A DNA stretch of 64,000 nt from Granulosicoccus sp964390335 (GTDB taxonomy: Bacteria; Pseudomonadota; Gammaproteobacteria; Granulosicoccales; Granulosicoccaceae). The notes beneath the pieces were generated by a model, which saw only the letters and a program-made list of their open reading frames with translations, was not told the DNA's origin and did not search any database. Both the position numbers and the translations under genes were made by a program. Positions 63,611 through 64,000 of this stretch are shown piece after piece. The stretch covers positions 1 through 64,000 of the forward strand of contig CAYMHU010000007.1 in NCBI GenBank assembly GCA_964390335.1, in the 5' to 3' direction. Position 1 is the first letter of the stretch. Each line of letters starts with the position of its first letter.

Positions 63611-64000
63611 ATGAAACGTTCATCTAAAATCACCATCGCCATTGTTATGGCTGTCGGCATTGTCGGTACCAGTGCTGCCATTGCAGGCAAGCGTCATTTT
63701 AATAACCACGAACACAAAGCCAAATTCGCTGTGAGCATGATCTCTGATCGCTTAGATTTGGATCCAACTCAAGAGCAAGCGCTGACTGCATTAAAAGATC
63801 AAGTGCTTGTGGCTAAAGATACAATGCAAGGTCAGTTTGAAAACACGCAGAATGACATTAAAGCGATGATCACTGCGGAAACAATGGACTCAGCTCAGGC
63901 TTTGGAAATGATTAACGCCAAAACGGCAGCAATTGATGAAGTTGCACCAGAGTTGGTATTGGCTCTGGCTAATTTCATGAATTCGCTGGATGCCGAGCAA
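63611..64000 (+). CDS. Spy/CpxP-like periplasmic protein (incomplete at window end)
   Basis: The frame runs from ATG 63611 (with GGAG upstream) to the end of the window without a stop; 130 codons are seen. A signal peptide (about 1-26, ending SAAIAG) is followed by helical sequence with an LTxxQ-like motif, LDLDPTQEQALTALK, and a second LDAEQ at the cut end. This matches Spy/CpxP family chaperones, which respond to envelope stress. The C terminus is missing, so length cannot be judged. Confidence 0.82.
   Translation, partial: MKRSSKITIAIVMAVGIVGTSAAIAGKRHFNNHEHKAKFAVSMISDRLDLDPTQEQALTALKDQVLVAKDTMQGQFENTQNDIKAMITAETMDSAQALEMINAKTAAIDEVAPELVLALANFMNSLDAEQ

Noticed and set aside
1..64000. CRISPR array, insertion sequences or prophage
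   Set aside because: No regularly spaced repeats, transposase, integrase or phage structural genes were seen.

Overview
The window comes from a Gram-negative gammaproteobacterium, probably free-living and aerobic. The evidence is HflD next to MnmA, the ClpS-ClpA-IF-1 neighbourhood, AcnB, a System I (Ccm) cytochrome c maturation operon, lipoproteins, a TonB-dependent receptor and outer-membrane exopolysaccharide proteins. Genus and species cannot be read from the sequence. One run of exactly 100 N (23899-23998) is a scaffold gap, so the two flanks may not be close together in the real chromosome.

Layout. 1-8.7 kb is housekeeping: tRNA-Asn, uvrB, acnB, a LysR regulator-mnmA-hflD operon on the minus strand, and a YdcF-type protein. 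8.7-23.9 kb is an exopolysaccharide locus. It has nucleotide-sugar genes (UDP-HexNAc dehydrogenase and a UDP-uronate epimerase), an initiating sugar-phosphate transferase flanked by two related membrane-anchored J-domain proteins, a Wza-like exporter, a chain-length protein, a BY-kinase-like ATPase without the P-loop lysine, an outer-membrane barrel, two glycosyltransferases, two deacetylase-fold proteins and an O-antigen ligase/polymerase-like protein cut by the gap. 24.3-30.4 kb returns to housekeeping (clpS, clpA, infA, crcB, serS). 30.4-34.7 kb carries an orphan periplasmic binding protein, an acyl-CoA thioesterase, acetoacetyl-CoA synthetase and a DUF1285 protein. 34.8-40.6 kb is ccmABCDEFGH.

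40.9-47.1 kb is a mixed accessory stretch: a stand-alone BoxR/BzdR-like HTH protein, two lipoproteins, a coiled-coil protein, an MFS transporter, and an AEC permease with a FAD-linked 2-hydroxyacid dehydrogenase. 47.1-56.9 kb is the most unusual part. A GAF-domain protein with a membrane anchor and periplasmic HlyD domain, a PqqD-like/M50 protease/HlyD fusion and a third HlyD-type adaptor are followed by a hybrid histidine kinase with two HPt domains and a REC-GGDEF(degenerate)-EAL response regulator. I read this as a possible envelope proteolysis/export and signalling module; its substrate is unknown.

57.0-60.8 kb is a vitamin B12 uptake unit on the minus strand: a cobalamin riboswitch, a BtuB-like TonB receptor and a propeller-like lipoprotein that recalls BtuG of Bacteroides. 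The window ends with a DUF1643 protein, aquaporin Z, an unknown membrane-anchored protein, an MmcQ/YjbR protein and the start of a Spy/CpxP-like periplasmic protein.
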